DNA of 64,000 bases from an uncultured Prevotella sp. (GCA_947164965.1 CAMUYR010000005.1:62001-126000), one strand, 5' to 3'; counted from the stretch's first letter, positions 30,934 through 41,087 are shown. Notes: generated by a model not told the origin, from the letters alone. Numbers and translations are program-made.

Positions 30934-33285
30934 CTATTTATTGTTTTTGTTGTTCTTATTATTATTATTGTTATTGTTATTCGGGTTCTGTCTGTTCTCC
31001 GTCTTACCATCCTCGTTGACAAACTGTTTCTCGATCTCCGCTATCATCTCCTCCACGTCCTTGGTAACGCGGTTATACACCTCATATAGCTTGCGGTCGC
31101 GGTTTTCCTTTGACCCGAAGTTATAGAATGTAGGCAGCGGGAATCTCTTATAGTCCTCTTCCTCTGCCTTGATTTCTGCCATGTCGAAGTTCGTCTTGCA
31201 GAAGAATTTCGATGTCTGGAACTCCTCTGACTCCTGGATGTTCATCGATTCATCGTATTTGATGCGTTTCTTCATGTAGAGCATCTTAAAGATGAAGTTC
31301 AGGAAGTCCACCGTCTTCTTATGGAAGAAGCTGGTGTTGGTCTTGGTCGGTGTGAAGTCTCTGGCCACCTGTCCGCATATCCATCCTGAAGGCATGTCCG
31401 ATATCTTGGATGCCTGTACCATTGAGTCCATGTTCTCATTCAGGTTGATGCTGGTGCGGTCGCGGTCGATGGTGACGCCTTTCTTCAGTTGTACCGTCTT
31501 ACCGAAGATGTCATTTGACAGCCATTCCAGCGTCTCTTTTGAGCGTGCTGAGCCAGACACTACGTTACCGATGGTCGTGATGATTTTCTGCATGCCCACC
31601 TTGCCGTAGTCTGCCTCCAGCTGTGGAAGCTCCTGGAAGCCGAGGATGACTGCCACCTTGTTTGAACGTGCCGTACCTATCAGGCGGTCAATCTTGTGGA
31701 AGTACAGTGTCGGCACCTCATCCACGCAGATGTCTACGGGGATGTTCTTACCCTGTCCGCTGTTGACGCGAGTCACCAGACGGTTCAGGATCATGGCGTT
31801 CAGGGCACCATTGATAGACTCCTTTTCCGGGTCGTTGGCAATGAGCAGGTAGGATGGATGCTGTGGGTCTGATACTTTCAGGTCGAAGTCATCCCCGTCC
31901 TTATGGAATACCCAGTAGGCTTCTTTCGTTGCCAGACGGGAGATCTGTACACGCAGGGTACCTATCATACCTTCCAACTGTTCCATGGCCTTGTTATGGA
32001 ATGCCGTCATGAACGGCCCCAGCAATGGCAGACATTCCGGGTCGGTTTCCAGCACCTGAAATATCGTGTTATAGTCCTTGTTAAGGAATGACAGTACGTG
32101 TGGCATATCCGAGTATTTGCCAAGCCAGTAGGCAGGTTCTTCCGGAATGGTATGTTCCTTGTCGGCGTATGCCCGTCCTGACAGCTTAGCGTGTCCTGTT
32201 TCCTTGTCTATGTAATAGTCGGGAAACAGTTCCGTGCCGTCGGCCCTGTATGGCATGCGTTTATAATTCACGAAGAAGAATATACATGCTGCCAGGAAGT
32301 TCACGGCTGATGTCTGGAAGAACTGGTCAGAGCCGCCACCTCCCTCTTTCTTACCTTTCTGCAGTGACTCCACCAGTGTCTCTGCCGTTTCCTGTGCGGC
32401 AGCCAGTGAGTCGATGTACTTATGCTGGATAGGGTTGACGCGACGGGAGTATTCCACATCCACGAAGTTGATGATGTTGAACTTACACCCCGGAGGTGTT
32501 TTTCCCAGTTTTTTGTTCTTGCGATAGTGGTAGTATAGTTTAGTTGCCAGTGTTGGGAACTTGTAGTCATATACCACCATGGAGAATCCTTTCGCCGAAT
32601 GCTGACGGATGAACGGCTCTATCACCGAGAATGTCTTACCTGAACCAGGTGTACCTACTACGAAGGTGCCACGGAACGGGTTGGTGATATTGATCCAGCC
32701 ATGACGGAACTTCTTCTTATAGTAGTACCGCATAGGGATGTTCACCGAGTATTTGTCTGCCTTGTATTTCTCACATTGCTCAAACGACTCGTTCTCCAGA
32801 TTGAAGCGGTCTTTCAGCATGCCGTCCTTCAGGTATTTCGAGACGTTATCCAGTGCGATATGTATCGCCACCGTGCCGATGATGGATGTGACGGCATACA
32901 GCCAGATATGCAGCGGGAACCCAGCCATCGGCATTCTCATCAGGTCTGTTAGGAACAGCCATACAGACAGGATGATCAGTGTGACGCCTATCCCGATGGG
33001 GATAAGCACCATTTTCCGTGCGTCATACTCTATCTGTTTCTTGTTCTTGGTACCGATGCAGCAGACGATGACCAGCAGCAGCGTTGTGAGCTTGCTGTAT
33101 GGCATGTGTCCTGGCTGGTATATCATCCAGCGTCCTATGCGCTCGTGTATCTCCACCAGCCAGTTTCCCACCGGCTCCAGCATCTGTGGTGATACCGCAT
33201 ACTCGAAGAACTCCACCACCACTGATATATAGATGAAGATGCGGAGGGTGGTATATAGGCCCTGTAGTTGTTTTGACTCTTCCAT
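30934..33285 (-). CDS. Type IV coupling protein, VirD4/TraG family
   Basis: N-terminal TMs, GTFVVGTPGSGKTFSVIEPFIRQHS (Walker A), PVDICVDEVPTLYFHKIDRLIGTARSNKVAVILGFQELPQLE (Walker B region), polyAsn tail. Confidence 0.93.
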   Translation of the reverse strand: MEESKQLQGLYTTLRIFIYISVVVEFFEYAVSPQMLEPVGNWLVEIHERIGRWMIYQPGHMPYSKLTTLLLVIVCCIGTKNKKQIEYDARKMVLIPIGIGVTLIILSVWLFLTDLMRMPMAGFPLHIWLYAVTSIIGTVAIHIALDNVSKYLKDGMLKDRFNLENESFEQCEKYKADKYSVNIPMRYYYKKKFRHGWINITNPFRGTFVVGTPGSGKTFSVIEPFIRQHSAKGFSMVVYDYKFPTLATKLYYHYRKNKKLGKTPPGCKFNIINFVDVEYSRRVNPIQHKYIDSLAAAQETAETLVESLQKGKKEGGGGSDQFFQTSAVNFLAACIFFFVNYKRMPYRADGTELFPDYYIDKETGHAKLSGRAYADKEHTIPEEPAYWLGKYSDMPHVLSFLNKDYNTIFQVLETDPECLPLLGPFMTAFHNKAMEQLEGMIGTLRVQISRLATKEAYWVFHKDGDDFDLKVSDPQHPSYLLIANDPEKESINGALNAMILNRLVTRVNSGQGKNIPVDICVDEVPTLYFHKIDRLIGTARSNKVAVILGFQELPQLEADYGKVGMQKIITTIGNVVSGSARSKETLEWLSNDIFGKTVQLKKGVTIDRDRTSINLNENMDSMVQASKISDMPSGWICGQVARDFTPTKTNTSFFHKKTVDFLNFIFKMLYMKKRIKYDESMNIQESEEFQTSKFFCKTNFDMAEIKAEEEDYKRFPLPTFYNFGSKENRDRKLYEVYNRVTKDVEEMIAEIEKQFVNEDGKTENRQNPNNNNNNNNKNNKNNK

Positions 33286-33301
33286 GATTTCTGATTATTT
33301 A

Positions 33302-33640
33302 TTATGCGTGAAGGATCCTTACTTCCATCAGCGGTGTGCGCTCGTCAACATAGCGGCGACGTGTCAATGGAGCCTTTTCTATCGTGGTACGGTGTGCCTG
33401 GTAGCTGATGGGCTTGCAGCGCCAAGTAGCTGCTGCCAGTTCCTTGCCACCGTTACCCTCCTTCACGTTCTGGTTGATGACGGCAACGATGTTGTTGACA
33501 TCCTCCTGGTTTATCTGGTTTGAGGTGATGATAGCCATCCCCTCTGCTTTCTCCACTACTTCGATGTAGCGTCCACCGATGACGGTGTCCAGTCTCTTGC
33601 GTAAGGCCGTTAGCCTTTTCTGTTCCTCTGATTGTCTCAT
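33302..33640 (-). CDS. Small hypothetical protein of transfer operon
   Basis: 112 aa ORF between coupling protein and secreted proteins. Confidence 0.55.
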   Translation of the reverse strand: MRQSEEQKRLTALRKRLDTVIGGRYIEVVEKAEGMAIITSNQINQEDVNNIVAVINQNVKEGNGGKELAAATWRCKPISYQAHRTTIEKAPLTRRRYVDERTPLMEVRILHA

Positions 33641-33661
33641 AGCTTATATCTGATTTAATGC

Positions 33662-34339
33662 CTATCGCCATGCCCCTTTCCAGCGCAGGCGGCAGCGTTC
33701 GATGATTTCTCTCCTTGACTTGGGCTTGTAATGTTTGTCCACAATCTCGTTCCATACGTCCAGGAACGTCGTGTATTTGATGAACATCGCCATTCTTCTG
33801 AGCTGGTAGTTCGTCTTCTTCAGCTTCGGGCGCATGCCGAGAATGATCTTGATACGTTCTTTCTCTGTCATCTTCGCATGGGCGAAGCATACCTTATGGA
33901 TATCCTTGGCGATATCCAGGCTGGTCATTACCAGGTCTGTATATATCTTGTTACGCTTCGATGAGAAGGCTACTGCCAGCGCGTTTGCCGGTGCGTCGCT
34001 CACGACGCTGTTCAGCTCCTTGATGTTCTTGGCCACTTCCGTTATCTCGTAGTAGATGCCGTACACCTCTGCAGCTATCTGTATCACCTCATTGAACTGG
34101 TCCAGGTATTCGTTGAACTCGCGCTGGAAGTCCGTTGTCGCCGACACCTCTTCCTCCATAAAGATATGCATACCCGACATCACCAGCTGTGCCCGCTGCT
34201 GGGCGTTCAGTGCCTTCTTCGACTGTTCTGTGAACATCAGGACGGTCGCTGCACGTGTCGGGTCGGTGTATGGTATCTGACCATACATCCTGCCAGCCAT
34301 GAGGCATCCTACGAGTATAAGGATATATATTCTTTTCAT
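33662..34339 (-). CDS. Secreted alpha-helical transfer protein (paralogue A)
   Basis: Signal peptide ILILVGCLMAGRMYGQ; C-term KKTNYQLRRMAMFIKYTTFLDVWNE. Confidence 0.6.
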   Translation of the reverse strand: MKRIYILILVGCLMAGRMYGQIPYTDPTRAATVLMFTEQSKKALNAQQRAQLVMSGMHIFMEEEVSATTDFQREFNEYLDQFNEVIQIAAEVYGIYYEITEVAKNIKELNSVVSDAPANALAVAFSSKRNKIYTDLVMTSLDIAKDIHKVCFAHAKMTEKERIKIILGMRPKLKKTNYQLRRMAMFIKYTTFLDVWNEIVDKHYKPKSRREIIERCRLRWKGAWR

Positions 34340-34351
34340 TTTCTGACGTTG

Positions 34352-35056
34352 TTAGTTGAGGTTCTTATATCCTGTCTGGGCACGTACCCACCGTTTGTAG
34401 GCCTCGCGTGCTATCTCGCCGTGGTCGCGTTCTATCATCCCTGCTGTTGCCTTGTTCCATACATCCGTCAGCGTATAGTAGGAAATGCTCAGGGCCAGCT
34501 TGCGAAGCTTGTAGTTGAAGTCCTTCATAGTGTCGTTGATCTGCCAGAGTATTTCCGTGCGCTCCGCGCCTGTCAGCATGTTTGTCTTACCGCCGACGGC
34601 CAGCGTGTTCCGAAGGATGTTATACACCTTGATTAGTTCTGAGGCCGTCTCTGCGTAGAGGTTATTCATCGACATGGTGGCCACTACACCCTGTGGGTTG
34701 TTGCCGACGGCATTGATGATCTCGTAAAGATGCCGGAGCGTGATGACACCCTCTGCATAGAGCGTTGTCGCTGCCTTCAGGCCTTCGGCATAGCCGGAAG
34801 CCGTCTTCAGGTACGAGTTGTACTTGGACTCCCAGCTCTTGATGGAAGCATATTCCGCGCCGATGGCACCCTCCAGGAGTGCCGTCTTCGTCATGGCCGT
34901 TGTCTGTTTCGACACCGAGTTGTTGATCAGCTCGCCACCGCCACCGATGGCTACTACCTGTGTGCCGTTCACCTCTACGGCCTGTCCGCTGGCTTGCAGC
35001 GTTGCTGTCGTCATGAGGCCCATGACGACGCCCTTACATACGGTTCGTAATCTCAT
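34352..35056 (-). CDS. Secreted alpha-helical transfer protein (paralogue B)
   Basis: C-term KDFNYKLRKLALSISYYTLTDVWNK matches paralogue A; signal peptide-like N-term. Confidence 0.6.
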   Translation of the reverse strand: MRLRTVCKGVVMGLMTTATLQASGQAVEVNGTQVVAIGGGGELINNSVSKQTTAMTKTALLEGAIGAEYASIKSWESKYNSYLKTASGYAEGLKAATTLYAEGVITLRHLYEIINAVGNNPQGVVATMSMNNLYAETASELIKVYNILRNTLAVGGKTNMLTGAERTEILWQINDTMKDFNYKLRKLALSISYYTLTDVWNKATAGMIERDHGEIAREAYKRWVRAQTGYKNLN

Positions 35057-35519
35057 GGATGTGCTTCATTTGTTTGTTATACTCTACTCTCAGGCGTATC
35101 TCCTGAACGACCTCTTCCTCTTCCTCCACACCTATGATGTCAAGGTTCGGCAGGTTCCGGTCGCCGGACATAATGGTAATGGTCTTCAGTCCCGTGAGCT
35201 GCTGCAACAGCGATCTGTGCTGCTGGTAGTCCACGACACGGTAAAGTTCCATATAGTCTGTCTGGTGTACCACGACACCATGCAGATAGATAATCTGCTC
35301 ACCTGTCACGATATATTCTATCCTTGACAGTGAGATGATCTGATAGAAGAGGTATGCAGCCACCACCATAGCCAGAAACAGCAGTATTCCGTGGAATATG
35401 AAGCTCGTCATGAAGTATGCTATTGTCAAGGCGATACACAGTATCACCCATAGCAGCTGATTGATGATGAGCTGCCTGAAGCATGGCTTGATAGATATTT
35501 TGTCGAATGGTGTCTGCAT
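35034..35519 (-). CDS. Membrane protein with bacterial PH-like domain
   Basis: Two TMs then IEYIVTGEQIIYLHGVVVHQTDYMELYRVVDYQQHRSLLQQLTGLKTITIMSGD. Confidence 0.7.
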   Translation of the reverse strand: MQTPFDKISIKPCFRQLIINQLLWVILCIALTIAYFMTSFIFHGILLFLAMVVAAYLFYQIISLSRIEYIVTGEQIIYLHGVVVHQTDYMELYRVVDYQQHRSLLQQLTGLKTITIMSGDRNLPNLDIIGVEEEEEVVQEIRLRVEYNKQMKHIHEITNRM

Positions 35520-35586
35520 AGACTACTGTCTTATTTTTTATTATCGGGACATGCCGACACTGCGGCTTTGTTCCACTATATTCTCC

Positions 35587-38043
35587 TTAGATGCCTCGGC
35601 CTATGCCGCCCTCCTGACGGACTTCCCGTTGCATGTCAGCCTCGAAGGTCGCTGCCGCCACCTCTGCCGGGTGTACCACGCCAGGCTTGAAGTAATGACC
35701 GCCACCTATGTGCGATTCGTACATCTCCGGTCGCGGACGGTGCGCAATGTCATCGATCATCAAGGCAGCGTTTCCGACCGTTACCACTGCTGCGAGGATG
35801 GCTGCCCCGATATTCACGCCCTGTCCCGGACGTGTCTTGATATCCACCTCGTCGAATATCTTCGCGAATAGTTTCATGCGCTGCATGTCATCTACTGCCA
35901 TGAAGCGGTCGAAGTCCTTCTGGCTGATCTCGTGGGAGATGGCTTTGCCGTCGATGACAGCTGTCATCTTGTATTTCCCCTCCTGGTGAGGGTCTTTCTC
36001 TACGGTGATATCGCCCACTTCCACCTCACGGCCATGCTTGCCTTCACGGTAGAAGCCTTTCTTCTCGTTCAAGGCCTGTAAGTCTTGGCCGCTCACGCTG
36101 TTGGAACGGGCATTCTCTATCGCCAGCTGTTCGCCGGTGATATATACTTTCTCATCCGTTACTCGCCGGGCGACACCCTCATCAAGGTTAAAGAGTTTGC
36201 TGAAGAATGCCAGCTGGTCAGCCTTTCCCATGGTGTTGAAGTCCGCATATTGCAAGCGGTTTATCTCCTTGGTAACCAGCTCGCCATTAACTCTGGCTGT
36301 CAGGACGTACTTGTCCTGTAAGTCCACGAGACGGTCTTTGCCTGCCTCCTGTTGCTGTTCAGGTGTCAGGCGTTCCAGAAGCTCGTTTGTGGTGTAGGCT
36401 GCGAGGTTGCTCACCTCCCACTTTCCTTCCGGCTCCGTGCCGTTGCCCCAAGGTAGGGTCAGCTTGTTGAATTGGTCGCTGTTCTGTGCAAAGTGAAGAA
36501 TCTCGCTGTCTGTCAGCTCTTTGTTGCGGAACTCTCCTGTCAGGATGCTGGGGCCTCTCATGTAGCCGTTCTGGGCGTACATGTCATCTCCTCCCCTGCC
36601 GTCGCCTCGGTGGATTTCCACTTCGTCGAACTTCTTGTCGAACAACTTCAGGCGGTGTTCGTCATCCATGGCCAGGAACTTATTATAATCCTTCTCTGTG
36701 ATGCCGTGTGTTATTTTCTCGCCGTTGATACGGGCAGACATGATGTAGTTGCCCCCCCGTGTCTGTTCCACGCGGATTTCCCCTACGACGGCCTCACGTC
36801 CACCGTCCACGCTGTTGAAGAAAGCCTTGCCAGGCAGCAGGGTTGCAATCTGTCTGCCGCTGATGGCGTTAGGATCCTGTTTGATTCGCGCCTCTTCTGC
36901 GTTGATACGTGTCATTTCCTGACGTCGTGCCTCTTCGTAGCGTTTGCTCTGCTCTGCAATCTCCTTCTGCTCAGCCAGCAAGCGTTCCTGTTCGAGATAG
37001 GGTGTCTCGTATTTTTGGTAGGCTTCGCCGTCCTTACGAAGGCCGATGCCTATCATGTCCTTGCTTTCCAGCATGTCGCGTGTGATGCCCTGCTCGAAGT
37101 CCTGGAACTCCTTGGTGATCTTGTCGTTGATGATGCCAAGGCGTGTCTCTATCGATACACCGTCCTTGCCTGTTGCCTGCGCTGCTGTCAGTTGGCGAAC
37201 CTCCTCATCCGTCAGGCTATACTTATAGTCACGGTGGTTTGCTGATGACTGGATAGTCAGTGTCTTGTTGGCAGCATCTACGACGATGCCGTGTGACGAC
37301 AGCACCTCCTGGAATTTAGCATTGGTGAAGTAGATGTCTGCCGTGATGGTGTCAGACAAAGGCTTCGCCTGTCCTGTGGGTCGCGGTTCCGACTGTAGCA
37401 GTTTTATTTTCGGGTCTGCATTCACGATGTCGATGACATCCTGTGAGGCCTCCTTACGGTCTCCTTTATAGTAGAAGCCGTATGCTCCTGAGCGCATCTC
37501 TCCTGGCTTGATCCTGCCGTCGGGTCGTTCTGCCACCATCGGGCCACCGGCGCGGAATACGCGGTCGTTGATTCTTCTGAGGTGCCAGCCGTCCTGATGA
37601 CGCGGTCCCCATCCGAGGAAGTCCCCGAACCAGCCAAGACCATGGCGGTGTGGCGGTCTGAACATCGGAATGCCTACGCCGCCTCTGTAGCCATACTCGC
37701 CGACACCGATACGGTAGCCGTGCAGTCCCATGGCTACACGTCCGCTGGCGTTGCGTGCTGTCACGAATCCCTGCGGGATGTCAAAGTCCTTGCGGACGAT
37801 GGACACAAAGGTGTTGTATGCCTTTTTGTTGTGGTAGTTGGAACCCCAGTTCATCAGGTCATCTACCTGACGGTCACTGAGCTTGTAATTCAGAACAGGA
37901 GAGTCATGTCCCATGACTATCAGTTCCGGCTCACCGAACTTGTTCAGTGAGATATGAGCCTGCATGCCGTTCCTTCTGAGGATGTCCTGCAAGCCAGGCG
38001 AGACATCCAAAGCCCTTGGGTTGGTGAATTTACGTATAGCCAT
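35587..38043 (-). CDS. DUF3945-like repeat protein of transfer operon
   Basis: Three related modules: MSARINGEKITHGITEKDYNKFLAMDDEHRLKLFDKKFDEVEI / LTARVNGELVTKEINRLQYADFNTMGKADQLAFFSKLFNLDE / MTAVIDGKAISHEISQKDFDRFMAVDDMQRMKLFAKIFDEVDI. Confidence 0.7.
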   Translation of the reverse strand: MAIRKFTNPRALDVSPGLQDILRRNGMQAHISLNKFGEPELIVMGHDSPVLNYKLSDRQVDDLMNWGSNYHNKKAYNTFVSIVRKDFDIPQGFVTARNASGRVAMGLHGYRIGVGEYGYRGGVGIPMFRPPHRHGLGWFGDFLGWGPRHQDGWHLRRINDRVFRAGGPMVAERPDGRIKPGEMRSGAYGFYYKGDRKEASQDVIDIVNADPKIKLLQSEPRPTGQAKPLSDTITADIYFTNAKFQEVLSSHGIVVDAANKTLTIQSSANHRDYKYSLTDEEVRQLTAAQATGKDGVSIETRLGIINDKITKEFQDFEQGITRDMLESKDMIGIGLRKDGEAYQKYETPYLEQERLLAEQKEIAEQSKRYEEARRQEMTRINAEEARIKQDPNAISGRQIATLLPGKAFFNSVDGGREAVVGEIRVEQTRGGNYIMSARINGEKITHGITEKDYNKFLAMDDEHRLKLFDKKFDEVEIHRGDGRGGDDMYAQNGYMRGPSILTGEFRNKELTDSEILHFAQNSDQFNKLTLPWGNGTEPEGKWEVSNLAAYTTNELLERLTPEQQQEAGKDRLVDLQDKYVLTARVNGELVTKEINRLQYADFNTMGKADQLAFFSKLFNLDEGVARRVTDEKVYITGEQLAIENARSNSVSGQDLQALNEKKGFYREGKHGREVEVGDITVEKDPHQEGKYKMTAVIDGKAISHEISQKDFDRFMAVDDMQRMKLFAKIFDEVDIKTRPGQGVNIGAAILAAVVTVGNAALMIDDIAHRPRPEMYESHIGGGHYFKPGVVHPAEVAAATFEADMQREVRQEGGIGRGI

Positions 38044-38081
38044 ATTCTTTTATTTTATTATTTTCGTATTACTAATAATAT

Positions 38082-38798
38082 TTATTTCCTGCTGCCGAGT
38101 ATTCTTAGCAGGTAGATGTAGAGGTTGATGAAGTCGAGATACAGCGACAGGGCACCCAGCAGTGCCAGTTTCTGGTAGTCCTCGCTTTCCTCTTCCGCTT
38201 CCATGAGCATCATCTTTATTTTCTGTGTGTCGTATGCCGTAAGGCCTACGAAGACGATCACACCGATGTAGCTCAGTACCAGCATTAGTGTTCCGCTGTG
38301 CAGGAAGAGGTTGACGATGGTTGCCAGTATCAGGCCTATCAAGGCCATCCAGAGCAGCTTGCCCAATGAGGAAAGGTCTGTTGCCGTGGTATATCCCCAT
38401 AGCGACATGATACCGAATGTCCCTGCCGTTATCAGGAACACCGTCGCTACAGACGTTTCAGTATATGCCAGCAGAATGACAGACATCGTGATGCCGTTTA
38501 TGGCGGCATAGATGACAAACAGCAATGTCGCATGCGTCAGTGTCAGCCTATCGAGTGCTGCGGATATGCAGACTACCAGTAGTACCTCCGTTATCAGCAG
38601 CCCGAAGAACAGGATTCTGTTCGTGATGATGGTGGTGGCCATTACCGGTGTGGCTGCCGTCAGGTATGCCACCCCTGCGGTGATGAGCAATGCGAATGCC
38701 ATCCACAGGTACACTTTTCGCATGAGTGCAGGAAAGGCCTCCGAGAGCTGGATGCTCTCAGAAGCCCTGCTATTGTTGTTGTTATTGTCTGCTGTCAT
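38082..38798 (-). CDS. Bax inhibitor-1 (BI-1/YccA) family membrane protein
   Basis: 7-TM pattern; GYTTATDLSSLGKLLWMALIGLILATIVNLFL...YIGVIVFVGLTAYDTQKIK...LGALSLYLDFINLYIYLLRILGSRK. Confidence 0.88.
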   Translation of the reverse strand: MTADNNNNNSRASESIQLSEAFPALMRKVYLWMAFALLITAGVAYLTAATPVMATTIITNRILFFGLLITEVLLVVCISAALDRLTLTHATLLFVIYAAINGITMSVILLAYTETSVATVFLITAGTFGIMSLWGYTTATDLSSLGKLLWMALIGLILATIVNLFLHSGTLMLVLSYIGVIVFVGLTAYDTQKIKMMLMEAEEESEDYQKLALLGALSLYLDFINLYIYLLRILGSRK

Positions 38799-38807
38799 AT
38801 ACCTATA

Positions 38808-40208
38808 TTATTTAAAGTATAGCAATATGCACGTGTTTCTGTTGCCGTGCATCGGTATGTAGGAGTTGATACCGCCACGGTATTGCAGTTCCATGCGGTC
38901 TTCCGGTACTCCTTGTTTCTTCAGCAGGTCGGCGATATACTGTGCACGTTTCTGTGACAGTTTCTCGTTGGTATATGCTGAGCCGGTCTGCGAGTCGGCG
39001 GCACCTACCACCCTTGCTGAGAGGCCATAGCGTTTGATAACGCTGGCTATCTCGCGGACGTTGATGATCTGAGCCTTCTCGTTCAGATCTGTCGTGCCGA
39101 GACGGAAGAAGAAGAATACCGGTGTTCCTACGAATATCTTGCCGTCCTTCATCAGACGGAAGTATTCCCTTGGCTCCAGTTTCGTGGTGTCTGCAGCGTT
39201 CCATGCTGCCGGTTCATAGACCTTGTCTGTCTGTGCCAGGCGTGGATGTATGCCGTCATCCTCGCTCCAGTTCTTGTCGCGAAGTCTTGCGCGAAGGGAG
39301 TTAAGGCCCGAATAGTTATTCTTCGGGTATTTCTTCACCTCACCCTCCGGGATGCTCAGGTCGTACTTATCCAGAAGGCCTTCAATCTCCAGAATCTTGC
39401 GCATCTCTGCCAATGAGGCAGCATCCTTCGCTTTCTGGACGTTCAGCTTATGGATCTTGCTGTTGGCATTTTCCAGCTGGCTCATGAGCTGGTCGTTCTG
39501 GAACATGTACGGCTTCGGGTCAACGACACGCTTCCAGCCGTTCTTGCCGATGGTGTATGTCAGACCGATGCTTGCCTGTGCCAGGTTATCGCCGAAGATC
39601 TTGTTCTCACCCCAGCCGTCGAAAGCCTTCGACGTGAAGGTGTTGCTGATTTCACCCGTGAGGTGCAGGCGGTCTGTCAGGCGGTAGCGTCCTGCTATGC
39701 CCAGTGTCATACCGAAAGGCTTGGCACCGTTATAGCTGTTATGTACCAGGCCGATGCCGATATAGGGTATCAGATCCCATTTGTTCAACATCTCATAGTC
39801 CTCGCGCATGGCGTTCGTGATGTTATACATCAGGTCTGCGTGGAGGTTCTGGTATTTCCGTGCCTCCATAAAGGCGTCAGTCAGTTGGAAGCCCTGGAAA
39901 GATGCCCGGACGGCCACCGTCGGGGTGATCCATTTTCCTGCTGAGATATTCAGCAAGGGCTTCGTGCGGTCAAAGAAGTCACCGTGTCCTACTGGCTTTC
40001 CGAGGAATGCCGACATACCGCCTTGTACGGTGATGAACCAGTTGGCATCCCATCCTCCGTTAGAATATACGTTGTCGAGGTATGTCACTGTCACAGGCAC
40101 GATTTCTTCCTGCATGAACTGTTCCGGCTGCTCATCATCATTGATGGGAGCTGCCATGGTCTGCCCTGTGAGGGCTACGGCCATCATGAATAACATAATT
40201 TTCTTCAT
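38808..40208 (-). CDS. OmpA-family outer membrane protein
   Basis: Signal peptide, beta-barrel-like N-term, C-term VVGAADSQTGSAYTNEKLSQKRAQYIADLLKKQGVPEDRMELQYRGG. Confidence 0.85.
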   Translation of the reverse strand: MKKIMLFMMAVALTGQTMAAPINDDEQPEQFMQEEIVPVTVTYLDNVYSNGGWDANWFITVQGGMSAFLGKPVGHGDFFDRTKPLLNISAGKWITPTVAVRASFQGFQLTDAFMEARKYQNLHADLMYNITNAMREDYEMLNKWDLIPYIGIGLVHNSYNGAKPFGMTLGIAGRYRLTDRLHLTGEISNTFTSKAFDGWGENKIFGDNLAQASIGLTYTIGKNGWKRVVDPKPYMFQNDQLMSQLENANSKIHKLNVQKAKDAASLAEMRKILEIEGLLDKYDLSIPEGEVKKYPKNNYSGLNSLRARLRDKNWSEDDGIHPRLAQTDKVYEPAAWNAADTTKLEPREYFRLMKDGKIFVGTPVFFFFRLGTTDLNEKAQIINVREIASVIKRYGLSARVVGAADSQTGSAYTNEKLSQKRAQYIADLLKKQGVPEDRMELQYRGGINSYIPMHGNRNTCILLYFK

Positions 40209-40277
40209 AGATTCTCTTATTGTACAATAAATCTGGTGCGAATTTACCTATTATATAATACACGCGGAAAAATAATC

Positions 40278-40311
40278 AAAACTTTGTCTTGATTTAACAC
40301 ATTTACGATTT
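40278..40311 (-). promoter_or_regulatory. Copy 2 of repeated upstream element
   Basis: aaaactttgtcttgatttaacacatttacgattt, 70 bp upstream of 40208; 48-nt identity with copy 3. Confidence 0.75.
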
Positions 40312-40368
40312 TTCCGAGTACTTTTCATCTGTTTTTGCCAAAGAAAAAAAGTATTTTCAGCCTCGTTC

Positions 40369-40608
40369 TTATAGTGAATGAATACGTATTGTATTCAGAA
40401 CCGTTGTTATCAAATTTAACCTTGATATTGTTGACAATGAGTTGTCATCGTCATCCTTTTCATCATCCTGGTTATTCTCTTTATCTAACAGTTTCTTGCC
40501 AGTGATGAACTGGATGACATGTTTAAGGATCCTGACGACAATCGCCAGCAGAACCAAACCAGTCAGTACTGCTGCCGTTATCAATAGCCCTGTCATCAAA
40601 ATATCCAT
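40369..40608 (-). CDS. Small membrane protein
   Basis: 79 aa; one N-terminal TM; stop/start overlap with the next gene. Confidence 0.5.
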   Translation of the reverse strand: MDILMTGLLITAAVLTGLVLLAIVVRILKHVIQFITGKKLLDKENNQDDEKDDDDNSLSTISRLNLITTVLNTIRIHSL

Positions 40609-41087
40609 TATTCAGGCTCTTGAACTTCTTCATCACATTCCACACCGTTCCCGTTACTCAGGAACTCATTCATGTCCTGTGTGACAGTCTCTTCGATATT
40701 CTCACGTATCTTCTCTTCGTTGAAGGTGAACACCTTTCCGAGAATACCGATGGAGATGGCTTCCTCTTCGCCGTTCTCGTCGGTGATGCTGCCGACGTTG
40801 AATATCCAGAAGTCCGTCAGGTCAATCTTGCCGTTCTGAACTTTCTCCAGGGCCTTCGGTACGACCGTCGTAGAGATATAGTCCGCAAGGTCACGGCTCT
40901 CTGCCGGTATCTCGATACGGTTCTCGAAGATGTCATCTACGACGTGTTCCACTACGTCCGTCACTGCGTTGGCATGCTGAAGCTGTGACGGGCGTGTATT
41001 CTTCATTGCGCTGTACATGACCAGTGCAACGGCCAGGTACACTACAGACAATGCCACTGACTTGGCTGTTCCTTTCACTATTTTCAT
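40608..41087 (-). CDS. Membrane-anchored hypothetical protein
   Basis: N-terminal TM; 159 aa. Confidence 0.55.
   Translation of the reverse strand: MKIVKGTAKSVALSVVYLAVALVMYSAMKNTRPSQLQHANAVTDVVEHVVDDIFENRIEIPAESRDLADYISTTVVPKALEKVQNGKIDLTDFWIFNVGSITDENGEEEAISIGILGKVFTFNEEKIRENIEETVTQDMNEFLSNGNGVECDEEVQEPE

Noticed and set aside
30950-30985. (TTA/TTG)n-like simple repeat as a CRISPR or phase-variable tract
   Set aside because: It encodes the poly-Asn tail of the coupling protein; no spacer structure. No CRISPR array, tRNA or rRNA was seen in the window.
38065-38080. Second copy of the XRE operator (cgtattactaat) upstream of 38043
   Set aside because: Only a short AT-rich half-site in the opposite orientation; easily by chance.
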